Shown: positions 46,700 to 58,334 of the stretch, one piece after another | How the letters are laid out: every line of letters starts with the position of its first letter | How positions within the stretch are numbered: position 1 is the first letter of the stretch | Source of the DNA: Dipteronia dyeriana | Lineage: Eukaryota; Streptophyta; Magnoliopsida; Sapindales; Sapindaceae | DNA: 64,000 nt | Direction of reading: 5' to 3' | NCBI GenBank assembly: GCA_032871835.1 | Contig: CM065297.1 | Coordinates: forward strand, 63,165,253 to 63,229,252 | Position numbers and translations under genes: made by a program | The notes under the pieces: generated by a model | Database searches by the model: none | What the model was told of the DNA's origin: nothing | What the model saw: the letters and a program-made list of their open reading frames with translations, nothing else

Positions 46700-47690
46700 G
46701 AATCTGGTGACCATTGATGCTGGTTTAGATAAGTTTCAGGAGACCAAGTTACTTGAGGTGTTGAGAGAGTATAAGGAGGCCATTGGGTGGAGTATAGAAG
46801 ACATCGAGGGGATCAACCCCACCATCTGCACACACAGAATTCTGCTAGAGGAAGATACTTAACCAACCAAAGAAGCTCAACGAAGACTTAATCCCATTAT
46901 GTAGGAGGTTATAAAAAAGGAGATCCAGAAACTATTGGATGTTGGGATCATATACCCCATATCGGATAGTTGATGGGTTAGTCCAATCAATGTGGTGCCA
47001 AAGAAATCTGGGAATACCGTAGTAAAGAATGAGCAAAACGAATTGGTGGCTCAAAGGCTTTAGACTGGGTGGCGTGTGTGTTTTGATTACAGGAAATTGA
47101 AAATGGTAACCAAGAAAGACCATTTCCCTTTGTCTTTCATCAATCAGGTATTAGAACAGTTGGTTGGGCATCATTTCTACTATTTTCTGGATGCGTATTC
47201 AGGGTACAATCAGATAGCAATTGCCCAGAAGGATCAGGAGAAGATGGTATTTACATGTCCATTTGGTACGTAAGCTTATAGGAGGATGTCGTTCAAACTT
47301 GGCAATGCCCTAGGGACTTTTCAAAGGTGCATGGTTTCCATCATTTTAGACAAGATACTGGAAATTGTAAAAACCTTTATGGATGACTTCTCAGTTTTCT
47401 AGGACTCTTTTAGTTTATACATTCACAACTTGTCCTTAGTGCTAAAGAGATGTAGAGACAACAACTTGGATTTGAATTAGGAAAAATGCATATTTACGAT
47501 GCAACAGGGGATTGTCTTTGGCCATATCACTTCTAGTAGAAGGATTGGAGTGGATAAAGCAAAGGATAAAGTAATCGAAAGTTTACCACCACTCTGGATT
47601 GTCATGGACATCAGGTCCTTTCTTGGTCAAGCCGAGTTATCTAGAAGGTTCATTAGAGACTTCTCAAGAATTCTATTTTGATGAAGAATG
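46700..47690 (+). pseudogene. Reverse transcriptase of F2
   Basis: Blocks in order: KEAIGWSIEDIEGINPTICT near 46780, CFDYRKLKMVTKKDHFPLSF at about 47078, YYFLDAYSGYNQIAIAQKDQ near 47190, TCPFGT, and the catalytic FMDD at 47376-47387 followed by FSVF. The thumb/connection then reads GIVFGHITSSRRIGVDKAKD. FMDD, rather than YVDD, is usual in Athila RT. Stops occur at the ends of most blocks, for example after FSVF. Confidence 0.9.
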
Positions 47691-48130
47691 CCTGACCACA
47701 ACACCGGTTATAGGACCACAAAATTGGGAACTACTGTTTGAGCTGATGTGCGACGCATCAGACTATGCAATAGGAGCGGTTTTAGGGTAAAGAGTTGTCA
47801 AAGTCCAACACGTGGTATACTACTCATCTCGAACCTTGAATGATGTCCAACTAAATTATTCAACAATATAAAAAGAGTTGCTAGTGGTTACCTTTGCATT
47901 GGAGAAGTTTATGCGGGACCTGGTTAGGGTCAAGGTGGTAGTTTAATCCGACCATGCAAAACTTAGATATATTCTTCAAAAGAAGAATGCAAAGCTAAGG
48001 TTGATTAGATGGGTTTTGCTGTTGCGGGAGTTTGATCTAGAAATTTGAGATATGAATGGTAGTGAGAATGTGGTGGCATACCACCTTAGTAGACTAGTTT
48101 AGGAGTGCCGAAGAGGAAATGATGAGATCC
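47690..48130 (+). pseudogene. RNase H of F2
   Basis: It reads [78 protein letters not shown] and NGSENVVAYHLSRLV, all standard Athila RNase H blocks. The active-site Asp in MCDASDY is retained. Stops stand between blocks, for example after STI. Confidence 0.9.
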
Positions 48131-48179
48131 CCTTAAGAGAGAATTTCTCAGATGAACAGTTGTGGGCAGTGTAGGGTGA

Positions 48180-49270
48180 TGAGCCATGGTATGTAGACCT
48201 AGCAAACTACCTAACTCATGGAGTGATTCCTGCAGAGCTTAATTCAAAGGTAAGGAAGAGGTTTGTCACTAGAGATAGACAGTTTTTTATGGATAAGTCG
48301 TATCACTTCAAGCATGGCCAACATAAGTAATCCGGAGGTGTGTAGCGAAGTTCGAAAAAAAAAGACATTCTGAAGTTCTACCATGAATTGCAGTATGGGG
48401 GCCATTTCAGAAAAAAGAAGAGTGTACTGAAGGTGTTTCAATCCAATTTATATTGGGAGTCCTTGTTCATAGATACATTCCACTTTTGTTCCGCATGTGA
48501 TAGATGCCAGCGCATCGAGAATATTGGTAAACGAAAAGAGATGCCTCAGATAGGAATCCAAGTGGTAGAGATATTCGGTACATGACGGCTTGATTTCATG
48601 GGACCTTTCCCACCTTCAGGAGAGAATAACTATATATTGGTGGGAGGCTACTATGCCTCCAGGTGGATTGAAGTAAATGCCATAAGGACAAATAACAGTA
48701 AGGTGATGGCAAAATTCATGAAAGAGAAGATTTTGGCCCGATTTAGGACTCCAAGAGTTATAATTAGTTATAGAGGGAGCCATTTTTGTAACAAAGTTTT
48801 TGGCAAATTAATGAAGAAATACAGAGTTTGACACAAAGTAGTGACACCTTACCACCCATTGACCTCAGGGCAAGTCAAAGTAAGCAACAGACATATCAGG
48901 TAGATTTTTGAAAAAACGATAAGCACCACATGGAAGGATTGGGCATCAAGGTTGAATGACGCTATATGGGAATATAAGATAGCCTATAAGACTCCCACAA
49001 GAATAAGTCTCTATAGGTTGGTGTTTGGAAAAACATACCACCTTCCCGTTGAATTGGAATATTGAGCTTGGTGGGCCATCAAGAGTTTGAACTGAGAATA
49101 TGACAATGCAGGTGACGAGAGGAGTCTTCAGTTGAACGAATTTGAGGAATTCAGATTGCAAGCCTAAAAGAATGCATGGATCTACAAAGAGAAGACCAAA
49201 ATCATCCATGAAAAAATTTGGTAAGGAAAGAATTCCACTCGAGCATGCTTGTAATACTTTATGCATCCAG
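48180..49270 (+). pseudogene. Integrase of F2
   Basis: The zinc-binding part shows FYHELQYGGHF and CSACDRCQRIENIGKRKEMP near 48375-48545. The core has DFMGPFPPSGENNYILVGGY with the first Asp, and FRTPRVIISYRGSHFCNKVF, where the usual SDxGSHF reads SYRGSHF, so the second Asp is lost. Next are VTPYHPLTSGQVKVSNRHI, where the Glu position of GQVEVSN reads Lys, and TPTRISLYRLVFGKTYHLPV. Two of the three catalytic residues are therefore gone, besides several stops. Confidence 0.88.
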
Positions 49271-52136
49271 TCTGAGGCTTTTTTCTAGAAAACTTAAGTC
49301 AAGATGGTCGAGACCACACCAAGTAATTGATGTCTTTCCAATGGAGTAGTCGAAGTCTGGAACTTGAAGGATGATCGTACATTTAAGGTGAACAAATAGA
49401 GGGAAAAACCATACATAGGTGTTGAAGCTGATTTGGAGGGTGTCGATTCTTTAGAGATATGTTATGCATAGATCAAAAATTTCTTGCCAAGACAGTAACT
49501 AAGGCGCTTATGGGAGGTAACCCATTGAGGCTTATCCATTTTAATTTTTGCCTTTAAACCCTTTAGTTTAATCAGTTTATCTCTAGGTATGAGCTCATTT
49601 ATTTTCTACAATATTATTTTGCTTTTACGTGTTTTGTTTTAATAATATTGTGGATGATTGGGATTATCTTGTTAGATATTTTGAGATTTTGGAGTATTTT
49701 GAGATTTTGGATCATTTCTTTTCAGATTTGGTTGATTACATTTTGGTAGATGTTGTGCTTAAAGATGGCTCTTAATCTCTTGGGAAGAAACGTCAACAAC
49801 TTGCAAATCTCGGAGGGACGAGCATGCCAAAAGTGCTTATAAAAAGAATAAAGGGCATTATCTTCATGAGGGAGTTTCTACCATTTTTTCTTTGAGTTTA
49901 ATTGTTTATGAACGCGATTGTTTATAGTTTTTATGAATGATTTGAAATTTTGATGAAGAACAATTTATTTGTGAATACTTTTTATGAATGGATTTTGAGT
50001 ATACTATTTGTGCTTATTGATAACATTTTTGAGTTGAAACTTGAATTTTATTGATGCATTATTTTTGGATGAGGAAATAAGCCAAAGGCTCTTTTAAATG
50101 CATATGTGAATGTATAGGTGCTTGGATTTCAATAGATAGCCCCATTTGGTTTGGGGGTAGTACTTAAATATACTTGTACGGGGTTGAGCATAGAGTAAAA
50201 ATCGATTTGGTGGTTATCACTCCTCATTCTGTCAATTTTGATTGAATGAATGCTTGACATAGGTCTTAACAACTGATATAGGTGTTTGTGCTTCGTGTTA
50301 AATATTGGATCGTATTGACTTTTTATATAGAGCCTACCTCGGATCATTTTATTTTACGCGTATTAATTGTGTAGGATTAGTGCCTAGGTTAGTTTTGTGT
50401 CAGCTAGGCCTCTCTTGTTTCCAACATTGGGGACAATGTTGAGTTTTGGTTTGGGGGTGTAGACACTTTATTGATTCATCTTTCTAAGTCATATTTTGGT
50501 CTAAATTTTTCAAATTTGTCGTATTGTCTAGTAATTTCGAGTTTTAACTAGCTTGGGTGTGATGCCTTGAGCTTGTACTTCTGGCGAGTATTTGTATGCA
50601 CTTTGAGCTTATAAAGTAGCTAGTTGTCACTCTAGGGTCTCGTTTGCACGTCATCGGCCAGTCCCATCCTTTTTATACTTAAGTTAAGGGTACTCGGTGC
50701 TCTTGCCCCTTGTTCTATTAGTGGAGACTACCTAAGAGTTCACAAACACAAGCAAAGTAAAATGTTCATTTAAGTGTATAATTTTTTCTATTCTTTTAAA
50801 AAAATTATCGTCATATGTGTCACATGTCATAGGGCATATTATTCATCAAACACATATAGTGGATTGCTTGTTGAATGTATTCACTCCTATGGTAGACTAA
50901 TTGTGGAAGTGATCTTAGGCAATGTGTGTGAAATTAACCACTTAAAAAGCCTAAACACATTCCTAATCCCTTATCTGTGCTTCCAATGCCAATTTTGAGG
51001 CCAAACAATTACCTTTCGTTTGGAACCACAATGAACCATATAGCCATAGCCAAGTGCAAATCTACCCTTCTAATTACCTTTCGTTTGGAACCACAATGAA
51101 CCATATAGCCATAGCTAAGTGCAAATCTACCCTTCTAATTGCCAGTCATGTAGGGTGTGTGTGTTAAGTAGTGTGGTTGGCTGGTGTACGCTCTAATGTG
51201 AAATAGCATGTACTTGGGCAATAATGTAAATGTGCAAGTATGAGTTCAACATGTAAAAGTGCCAAAATTTGTACTTATAACCAAATTATCAAAATTGTCA
51301 AATGTTATTGTGCAAAAAGAAAAGAAAGGAAAAAATTAATTGTAAAAAGAAAAGGTAAAGGCAAAGTAAAAAAAAAAAAAAAAAAAAAAGAAAGGACTCA
51401 TAAAGTAGAGTACTTATGTGTAAACACAAATGTGTATGAAAGTAAATGCCTAGACGTTAGTGTATCATTGATGTTAAGTGGAGGTTGGGTTGGGGTGTGT
51501 GAGTAAGTTTTAACATGATCGGTTATCTTTGAACTCAACATTACCCTATTTCTTTTGTTCACCATATCTACCCCATGACCTTGTTACAACCGAAGGGAAA
51601 ATAACAACTTGATCCATGATCAGTCTTGATTGGGAATGTTTGTTGATGATTGATCTTCCACGTTCATGGTATAATGAATCCTTATTAGGCTAGTTCATAG
51701 GTTTTTCAATTTACAATGTATGCAATGCATTAGAATTCTATGCATAAATTTCATCTTTCCATACCTTGCATGAGAGTGAACTTAGGACTCTGAATGGAAA
51801 GAAATAAGTGACTCCACAAGAGGATTAGAGTCTAAGCAAATTACACTCGAGGTGTGGGAGTGAGTAGTTCCCTACATGAGAGCACTTTTAGGTGTGGGAT
51901 TTGTGATTGCGCAAGTTTCCCTTTAATGCCTTCAAGTTGCTTTAGAACATTTTGCTTATTTCTACTTCTCTCTATCACACATCCTTGCATCTCATCACCA
52001 GTTGTGCATGGGACTATTTGAATTATTTGTCAAGTCAAGAAAATTTTTAGATCAAATCGTGTTTGTTTTGTCATGAGTCTTGTTTCCATGTTTTATGCAT
52101 GCTCAAGGATGAGCAAAGGTTTGGTTTGGGGTTATT
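49271..52136 (+). other. Long 3' region of F2
   Basis: No env-like frame survives. AAGGCGCTTATGGGAGGTAA at about 49502 and the repeated GTTTGGGGGT tracts at about 50139-50157 and 50443-50460 are the usual landmarks of Athila 3' regions. A near-exact tandem copy of about 85 bp (AATTACCTTTCGTTTGGAAC..) lies at about 51009-51139. A run of about 20 A stands at 51369-51389. The part before the LTR ends in purine-rich GCAAAGGTTTGGTTTGGGG, probably the polypurine tract. Confidence 0.65.
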
Positions 52137-52642
52137 TGATGGTGCCAAAAGTGTGTTATATGTTGGCCCTCAATTCCATAACCTTTGTCTCGTTTTCGTT
52201 GTGTTTTGTGTGCCTAATGGGCTCTTTTGTAATGTTTACAAAAATTTGATGTAATTCAGGAGTTGGAGATGAAAAGTGGTTACTTCAGGCGCGAAACGAG
52301 TCAAAAATTAAGGAAGATGGCTCACTATGCGGGTTACCTAACCCGCGCACTTCCATAACTTCGCTAGTATGAACCAACACACTACCTACGGTCTGAAGCT
52401 TTCCAAAATGAGAATCAGCTAGTACGCAGGTAAGGACCCGCGTAGTACCTACAGTCTGAGGATCAAGAAACCTCTAAAAATGCCCAGTGCGCGGATAGGA
52501 ACCCGGGCACCACCCACGATCCAAGAAGCACTACAAGCCAAAAGTCCATGTGCGCAGATCACATCACGAGTCAAAACCCGCACACATCGGGATCTCTACC
52601 AGTGCACTGCACAAGAAAACGTTGAAAATAAAATTAAGCACA
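52137..52642 (+). repeat. Truncated 3' LTR of F2
   Basis: TGATGGTGCCAAAAGTGTG and the following 480 bases align with the start of the 5' LTR at 43239. It breaks off near 52625 where the B3 LTR begins. The remaining 1.1 kb is not found beyond B3. Confidence 0.8.
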
Positions 52643-55600
52643 TGTCTAAATAACCTAGAAGGGGTGAATGGGTTGTTAATCGATTATTACCAACTTTTTT
52701 GATTAGTCAATATTAACAATATAACCCAAACAAGCAAGCAATAAAAATCAAGTAAAGTGCGAAAATTAAAGAAAACTAGATTTTTATGTGGAAACCCCCA
52801 AATTGGTAAAACCACTGGACTAGCCACGCTAACTATTTGAGCCATCGAAATCCACTATATGAAAAGAAGATTACACCATCAATCGATATTCGGATTCTCA
52901 CTCTTGATAGCCCAAAGCAATGGACACTACCACTCACCACTCTTAAGTTCAATCCCTAGTGATATCCCTGATCCACTAATCTTGGCATAAACACTTCCTA
53001 ATCTACCCAACGAACCTTTTACAGTAGCTTTTGGAAACCAATTCTTGCCAACCAACATTTGGTTGTAAGACTTCACTTGCTTGTGCAACTTCACCATGAA
53101 GCCACAAGACTTTTACTTTATGAAGAGAATTAAGGGTATAAGTTGTAGAGAAAAAACGGTTCAAAACGCAACGGAAGCGTGAGAAAATTAGAAAATTAGA
53201 AAATTAGGGTTTGCGTATATAAAAAAAAATTAATAGCAAGAACCTTAACCCTAGATTAATTGATGTATATAAAAAGTATCGTACCTTTTTTTTCTGGTGA
53301 CGATTGAACTAGCGTCGAATTGAATCCGCAAGATCTTGCAATCCAATCACGAACGTGAATCACCTAGGAGTGTGGGCTCCCTTTCTTTAAATTGTATACC
53401 TGAGGATGGAAACAAGCAAAATCTTCTATTTTGTTTGTCACAATAATCCTCCAAGAGAAAAACCAAGAACGTCCGGTCGCTTTTGAATTATCAATCAATT
53501 TGATTGAAACTCGCGTGAACCTTGATTCGATGTTGTATACAAAACCCTTTTGATGCAAAGGATACTAATGTACTATCGAAAACAAAAATATTCCCTCTTT
53601 TCTCCATGCTTGGCCGAATTCTTTACGCAATGAGTTGGACGAAGTTTTTTTTTTATAACAATAAAAAAACAAAACAAAAAAACTTATCGCGCCAAAAACT
53701 AAGGCTTGGTCGAAATTTACAAGTAGTATATATAGGAGACCAAATCCTCTCCTAAGAAGGATTTACTTGGTGGTTAAGAATCCTTTCCTTAGGTAGATTT
53801 ACTTGGTGGTTAAGAATCCTTTTCTAAAAGGAATTCTATCCTACACCAAAACTCCTAATCCAACTCAATTGTGTATTTGTAACCATATTAAAGACTTCCT
53901 AATTTGATTAGATAAATAATTCCTTTTATTTATCTACTTATCAAATATAGTCTTTAATACTAATTATATTACCAACAATATTATAATATTAGGAGACCAT
54001 CTCCTAATAGAAAAAGATTTTGACTTTTAATTAAATAATTAATTAATCACCAAATTAATTAATTTATATTTAACTAAATAATAAAATAATATAATACAAT
54101 TAAGCTATTCTAAAAAGCCTTGCCGCCCAACACATATATATGGACCAATATATTATCTTCCTATTTTATTAAATCAATTTGACCTTTATAAAAAGTCCAC
54201 ATGTAAACTAGACCCATTCTTACAAAAAAAAAAACAAGTCCACATACCTCAATACAATTCTAGATGGACCCCTAAATTAGTCAAGTAGAATGTATCAAGT
54301 GATCCATACAAGTTCGTGTGGATTGGGGATCTTGGCAGGCTATCTAAATTTAAGTTCCAATAGACACAACCCAATCACAATCAACAAATGATTCACTTAG
54401 GTCCGATCTATTTAATTTTAGTTCATTCCACTAAAGATCCACTAAAGAACTAAAATTGAACTCTTAAATAAAGATAGAATAAGTTGATGTTACTCATTCA
54501 TACCCTAGACAACCTTATTGGAGAAAGTGTATCCTCGTGAAGAATACCAGTAATCGCCAAGAGCTCATAGACCGTCTATAGCTCTCCAAGTTACCATATT
54601 TACTCATATGACCACATTTTGAACTTGGATATTTTGACTTGTCCAGAAGCCATGTTTCAATAGACACTATTGAAAACTTAACGTTAAGATTTAATATCCA
54701 ATACCTCAAAACATCCATATGATGATATTCTACTCTCATTTAGTAAATGGAGCCACGATGTCCATATCTAAAAATGAATTCCTCTATCGATTAATAAATG
54801 AATACCACCAAACTATCGAGGATAGACTATGCTATATAATCGTACTCATTGATAGCTCAAATGACAACACTTGCAACCATAAGTCCATCATTTATCTCAG
54901 GATTGAGATAGACTCTCTGATTGTCTTCAAATGAAAAAAAATTATCTATTGACGGTTCTGGATAAAGTATTTCATTGTGATCCTATTCAATGCACCCAGT
55001 GCACTAGATTCTTTTGCCCAAAGACACCACACTTTGATGATTTTAGACTCATCATAACACATTTGATCCCATTCAAATGCTAGCAAAAGAATCTACAACT
55101 TTGACAAGATAAAGGTGCCCAACCTTTTATCTTAAGTTGTGAATATTATTCAAGACTAACTAAAGAATTGTGTCTACCTCATACATATCTAGATGTATGA
55201 ACAATTTTTCTTTTCTCTTAGTCTTTTGACCTTATGATTATTTAATTTTGACAATTATAATAATTAAACAATAAATGCTATAAGATTTGTTAAACTAGAA
55301 ATCACTTTATTAATATGAAAAGATTGTCAAATACAATATTATACTCTTGCTATCGAGCATAATCCTAACATAAGTGAATATATGACAATATCCAAAATGC
55401 AATAATATGTAAGATTACACACAAAATGTCTAACCAGATGTTATAATGCAATTCAACAACCTAGTTATCAAATAATGCCTACATGCCCATAAATAAGGGC
55501 TCAACTAGATAAATAGATAAAATCTAACAACCTAATTGTCAAATAAAGCCCAACCAGCACAAGTTGTTACAACATAAAACAAGGGTAATAAATATGCAAT

Positions 55601-56620
55601 CAAGAAATGCTATTAATGAGGCATAAATATCAAAGTCTAGATGCAAGGCATAAAGACTTAGCTAGAAGGGCAATATGGTTCTAAATTCTAGCTATCAACA
55701 AACAAACTCGATCATTTTATCAATACTTATAAAAATATGCAATAAAAAGAGTCTAGGTATTTAATCAAGCAATGAATACCTAATCTATAGTAAGAACAAC
55801 AATAAATGAGCTTTAATGTAGTTGTAACTTACCTAGTCATGAAATAAAGAATGCCATGCTCAAATAAGGATGAATGATGTGAGATGTACATGGGTTTTAG
55901 GTTTGGAGAGTTAATGAAGCTTAAAGTAAGCTTTTTCTCTCTAGAGTTTCTGTAAATGCAAGAGAGTTAAGAAGAAGAAGAGAAAGAGGGGTTTTTATAG
56001 TGACCAAAAATAGGTTGACATGAGAAGACTATTTTATCCTGTCAGGTGTAATTTGATGGTCAAGGTGGCCGCCGACCCAACCGTTGTTTTACATCAGACA
56101 TTCTAGATGCAATTCTTTGGCCAACTTTAGCAGTCATCCAACTGCCAAATCCCACTGGATTCAAACGGTGCCCAATTCAGAGTCCCCCAAACCATCGATC
56201 ATAACCATTGAAATTCACCAGACATTCTGGTTTCAAAACCGCGGTCCATTCGACGGTTACCTTAACCGCCCATCAACACCTAAAAGGGACAACTTCCAGA
56301 GCGGTTAAATAACGCGCTAAAAACTCAAGCACATCATCATGCAAACACAGACTTTTCGTACAATCAACATTAAACTAATTACACAACAACGACATAATGA
56401 AGTGCATGTGTGAGTTGTATAATGGATGCACACATATAAATAATTAGAACACAAATGCAAGATGAACAAAGCTTGCATCAAGTGTGTGTGTGTGTGCAGA
56501 TAAACTCTTCAAGAGACAAAGTCAAGTTAATATACTTTTCGCTCTTGATGTCATAAAGATGCTTGGAAGCTTGAAAACAAAACCTAAGCTACCCATTACA
56601 TAGTCATCCCTAAAAATACC
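52643..56620 (-). repeat. 3' LTR of copia B3, containing an A solo LTR
   Basis: On the minus strand it ends CCCATTCACCCCTTCTAGG...TTTAGACA at 52643 and carries TATA-like CTATAAAAAC at 55991-56000. Removing the A solo LTR (53144-55370) leaves about 1.75 kb, similar to B4. The outer start (expected TGTAAGG) is diverged and cannot be fixed within about 50 bases of 56620. Confidence 0.78.
53144..55370 (-). mobile_element. Family A solo LTR
   Basis: It runs TGTAGAGAAAAAACGG to GAGCATAATCCTAACA in plus orientation, flanked by perfect duplications TAAGT at 53139-53143 and 55371-55375. No internal sequence is present. It is the short subtype with one repeat block (about 53735-53850). It interrupts the B3 LTR and is younger than it. 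Confidence 0.95.
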
Positions 56621-57744
56621 ACTCACAAAAAATCCCCACAAAATAAAAAACAAAACTGTTGTCCATGAGATCAATTCTACATTATAAATGTGATTCTAGA
56701 ATCTAAATCTTCAATTTATTCAAAATCCTTGTAGAATCTCATACTTGCACACAATAGCAAAAATTCACTTTTCCAGAAGAAGTGCATATGTGGTGATCAA
56801 ATAAAAACAAACATTGCACTCAAAGTAATGACAAATAAAGTAATACAAAGCAATGCATGAGCAATGCTCCCCCTAAAAGGTTACTCTCTCTCATTCCAAG
56901 GCGTAAACAATGTTGCCCCTAGATTTCTCTAGACTTTCACCCCTTTTTATCATGAGATATGCAAAGGAGCTGCCCTTATAGGGTTGCATTAGCAAATAGA
57001 GCTATTTGCACAAATACATTGAATAATCATATACAAGAACTTTATGAAACTTAAATAATTGAGAGAGATTCAATGAGTTTTATTTAAAGGAAAAAATATG
57101 TGAAATTTACTTTGCAAACAAGACATATAAAATTGAAATTCAAGCAACGGTATTTGGCAAAGCAAACATCAAAGGGTTTCCAAAGAATTCAAACAAATTT
57201 GTACCCTTTTGTCATAAGCAAACAAGATATAGTTTTTAAAAATTTATAAGATAAAGCAACTATATCAATCCTTAAAGGTAAACCAAGACATTGGAACAAG
57301 AGGATCCTATAAGATATTTCCAGATGAAACATATGTATGATAGTAGCCTTGTTTAACCATTAAGAAGAGAGAGAAGACTAATTTGGATATGAAATCCTTA
57401 TTGATTGAATTGATACTAGATCCTTATTGATTTTAGTCTTCTCATTTGCTTTCACAAAAATTTTGCATATAAGAAATCAAAAACATTTCATGCATATCGT
57501 TTAAAGCATGTCAAAAAAATAGTCTCATGTCTTGGAGATAAATTATAGGTCATTCAAATGCACATTTCGAAATAATTCTCCTAGTCTAAAAATGCATTGT
57601 TGAACCAAAATAAGACATGGATTACAAACAAAGCAACGGTGAACACTTATTAAAAAAATATCATATAAGCATATATGTGCAATCAAGAATCTCAAGCAAT
57701 TACCAAAAGAGCATACAGTTAATCAACTTTTTGCATATAGCAAA
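56621..57744 (-). other. 3' untranslated region of B3
   Basis: This aligns with the B1 region 17598-18735 and the B2 region 33681-34800, including the block around GACCTATAATTTATCTC at about 57538-57556. CT-rich remnants of a purine tract (CTCCCCCTAAAAGG) lie near 56866-56880. No conserved frame is seen. Confidence 0.75.
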
Positions 57745-58334
57745 TCATGCAAGTTTGCTCTCTTTACTTAAAATCCTCTTGTTGGTTTCAAATCCAACCA
57801 AGTCAATGGGGAGATGAGCCCCTATAGACCTACCAAGTTCATTAGAACTAGTTGCATCTACGGGTATCACATGGGCAATATGGCAATCGGGTTCATTCTT
57901 TCTAACCCATCCTGGTTCTACCTTTTCATTTTTAGTGGTCATAGACATATTCCTAAATTCCTTAGGTTCATGTAAACTTGCCCTATTCTTCAACCATTTT
58001 TCCCTCATGCACTCTAACCTACACCTCTTGATGTAATTCAAGCAATTTGGTCTTAAGTGACCAATCATACCACAAAAAAGACAAGTAGGTACAAAGAAAT
58101 ATTTTATACCATTACATTGAGGTCTCATCGAGGCATTGCCATGTTGATGAGGTTGTCTTTGATAGTGCATCGGTTGGTTTCTCCATAAAGCTTAAGCAAA
58201 TTGGTTACACCTTTATAGTCTAGCTTGGCATCTTTGTGTGGACTTTCAATGAGTTAAAGATTGCTTGGATACAACTTTGCTCTTGCCTTGAGCTTGAGGT
58301 TGCTTGATCTTGGCCTTTTTTAGTTCTTTAAGGC
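57745..58334 (-). pseudogene. Gag C-terminal part of B3, fused to a pol tail
   Basis: A minus-strand frame of 141 codons has an intact CCHC knuckle CLFCGMIGHLRPNC at 58042-58083, a basic stretch, WVRKNE, and then VDATSSNELGRSIGAHLP, the pol C-terminal tail (57816-57833 for RSIGA). This repeats the arrangement of B2. Upstream, KELKKAKIKQPQAQGKSK up to about 58330 is the lysine-rich linker of gag, with a stop and shift before the knuckle. The rest of gag is cut off at the junction with element E. Confidence 0.82.

Larger units (their letters stand above)
43239..52642 (+). mobile_element. Ty3/gypsy Athila-lineage element F2, 3' LTR truncated
   Basis: The order is LTR, primer site, gag remnant, protease, RT, RNase H, integrase, a long 3' region and a partial 3' LTR at 52137-52630. 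Motifs match the Athila lineage throughout, including the GGGAGGTAACCCA block after pol. It is cut on the right by the B3 LTR. All frames contain stops and shifts. Confidence 0.87.

Noticed and set aside
51369..51389. A-run as the tail of a LINE or processed gene
   Set aside because: It lies inside the Athila 3' region with Athila-like sequence on both sides, and no LINE frame precedes it.
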